In this document: in pieces, positions 63,120 to 64,000 of the stretch
Layout: every line of letters begins with the position of its first letter
How positions within the stretch are numbered: the stretch's first letter is position 1
From: Aselliscus stoliczkanus
Taxonomy: Eukaryota > Chordata > Mammalia > Chiroptera > Hipposideridae
Assembly: GCA_033961575.1 (NCBI GenBank)
Contig: CM066730.1
Span: forward strand, 136,737,523 to 136,801,522
Direction: 5' to 3'
Length of the DNA: 64,000 nucleotides
Notes under the pieces: model-generated
Told to the model about the DNA's origin: nothing
What the model saw: the letters and a program-made list of their open reading frames with translations, nothing else
Database searches by the model: none
Made by a program: the position numbers and the translations under genes

Positions 63120-64000
63120 CAAAACCAGAGCCTCTGGTCAAGATGGTGAAGTAGGTAAACTTTGCTTGCCTCCTCCCATGACCATATCAAAATTACAACT
63201 AAATTATAGAACAATCAACCTGGAGAACCATCTGAAGACTAGCTGAATAGAACTATAGCTAAGGACATATAGGAGAAGCCATGTCAAGGTAGGAGGAGTG
63301 GAGATGCTTGTCCCAAACCCATATGTGGCAGTGGAGAATTGGGAGGGATATCTGAGGTGCAGAGGTTCTCCCTGAGGAGCTTTCCTGTCCCAGCCCCACA
63401 CTGGGCTCCCCAGCATGGAGTACCAGTTCCAGGAAGAGGAGTACCCACAACATCTGGCTGTGAAAAATCAGTGGGGATTCTGTCTGGGCGAGATGGAGGG
63501 ATACGGGAAATGCAGGTGTCCTTTCACAAGGCCTGTGCACAGACTCACTTGCTCACAAACACCCTTTTCAAAGTGATGAAAAGCAAGGACCTACAATTAA
63601 CATTACTCTACCAAGCAAGGCTATCATTTAGAATCACAGGAGAGATAAAGAGCTTCCCAGACAACAAACCAGTATCATAATAAATGTTAAAGGGACTTCT
63701 TTAAGAAGCAGAAGGAAAAAACCCCAAAAGAATACAAGTATGAATAATAAAATGGCAATAACTACATACCTATTAATAATTACTTTAAATGTAAATGGAT
63801 TAAATACTTCAATCTAAAGAAGTAGGGTGGCTGAATGGATAAGAAAACAAGACCCATATATTTGCTGTCTACAAGAGACATACTTCATATCTAAAGACAT
63901 AAGTGGACTGAAAGTAAAAAGATAGAAAAAGATATTTCATGCAAATGGAAACAAAAAAGAAAAATCTGGGGTAGACAAAATACACTTTATAAAACAAACG
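63120..64000 (+). mobile_element. L1 5' end with ORF1 deletion, running off the window
   Basis: Starts with an L1 5' UTR (TCAAGATGGTGAAGTAGGTA, CTGCCTCCTCCCATGACC-type). At about 63590 it passes directly into the ORF1 C-terminal motif (LLYQARLSFRITGEIKSFPD, ending about 63680). It then enters the ORF2 endonuclease domain (ITLNVNGLNTS, AEWIRKQDPYICCLQET) with stops. Most of ORF1 is absent, so the copy is defective. Confidence 0.8.

Noticed and set aside
62594..63214. 206-codon minus-strand ORF
   Set aside because: Antisense to degraded L1 ORF2; hydrophobic product is typical of reverse-complement A-rich L1 sequence.

Overview
This is a eukaryotic, placental-mammal genomic window with intron/exon structure, CpG islands, LINE-1, L2- and MIR-type relics and tRNA-derived SINEs. 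There is no bacterial or phage content. It carries the 5' part of one protein-coding gene, NFIA (nuclear factor I A), on the minus strand. Exon 1 encodes the nine-residue start MYSPLCLTQ at 23051-23077. Exon 2 is a 532-bp exon at 17111-17642 that encodes most of the DNA-binding domain. Both have canonical splice sites, and the joined frame gives residues 1-186 plus the first base of codon 187. The rest of the gene lies off the left edge.

Layout: 1-17110 is NFIA intron 2, AT-rich, with three SINEs and several possible conserved noncoding blocks. 17643-23050 is intron 1, whose last kilobase before exon 1 is part of a CpG island. About 21955-23720 is the CpG island and promoter around exon 1, with a CT-rich leader on the mRNA strand and short upstream ORFs. 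23.7-30 kb is the proximal upstream region. It holds a perfect NFI palindrome, an inverted octamer pair and a CCAAT-containing GC-rich block at 27.7-29.0 kb. 30-41 kb is repeat-rich: SINEs, three-domain mariner remnants, L1 3' ends, L2, MIR, and one composite retrotransposed element at 36.03-36.63 kb. 42-57 kb alternates unique sequence with four GC-rich blocks (43.5, 46.8, 50.6 and 56 kb), a second mariner remnant and a likely conserved element at 56.64-57.18 kb. 57.2-64 kb is again repeat-rich and ends in two head-to-tail L1 pieces.

Host: at least three tRNA-derived SINE families are present, one clearly tRNA-Ile-like, together with internally deleted DD34D mariners. Primate Alu, rodent B1/B2, carnivore CAN and equine ERE elements are absent. 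From memory this fits a rhinolophoid (horseshoe-type) bat best; confidence is moderate at most.

I found no new multi-gene system. The best leads are regulatory (a consensus NFI site upstream of an NFI gene, an inverted octamer palindrome, a start-stop uORF, a single-nucleotide-loop G-quadruplex) and mobile-element related (an SVA-like composite retroelement, and mariner copies sharing one deleted structure). All claims come from reading the sequence; no database search was run.
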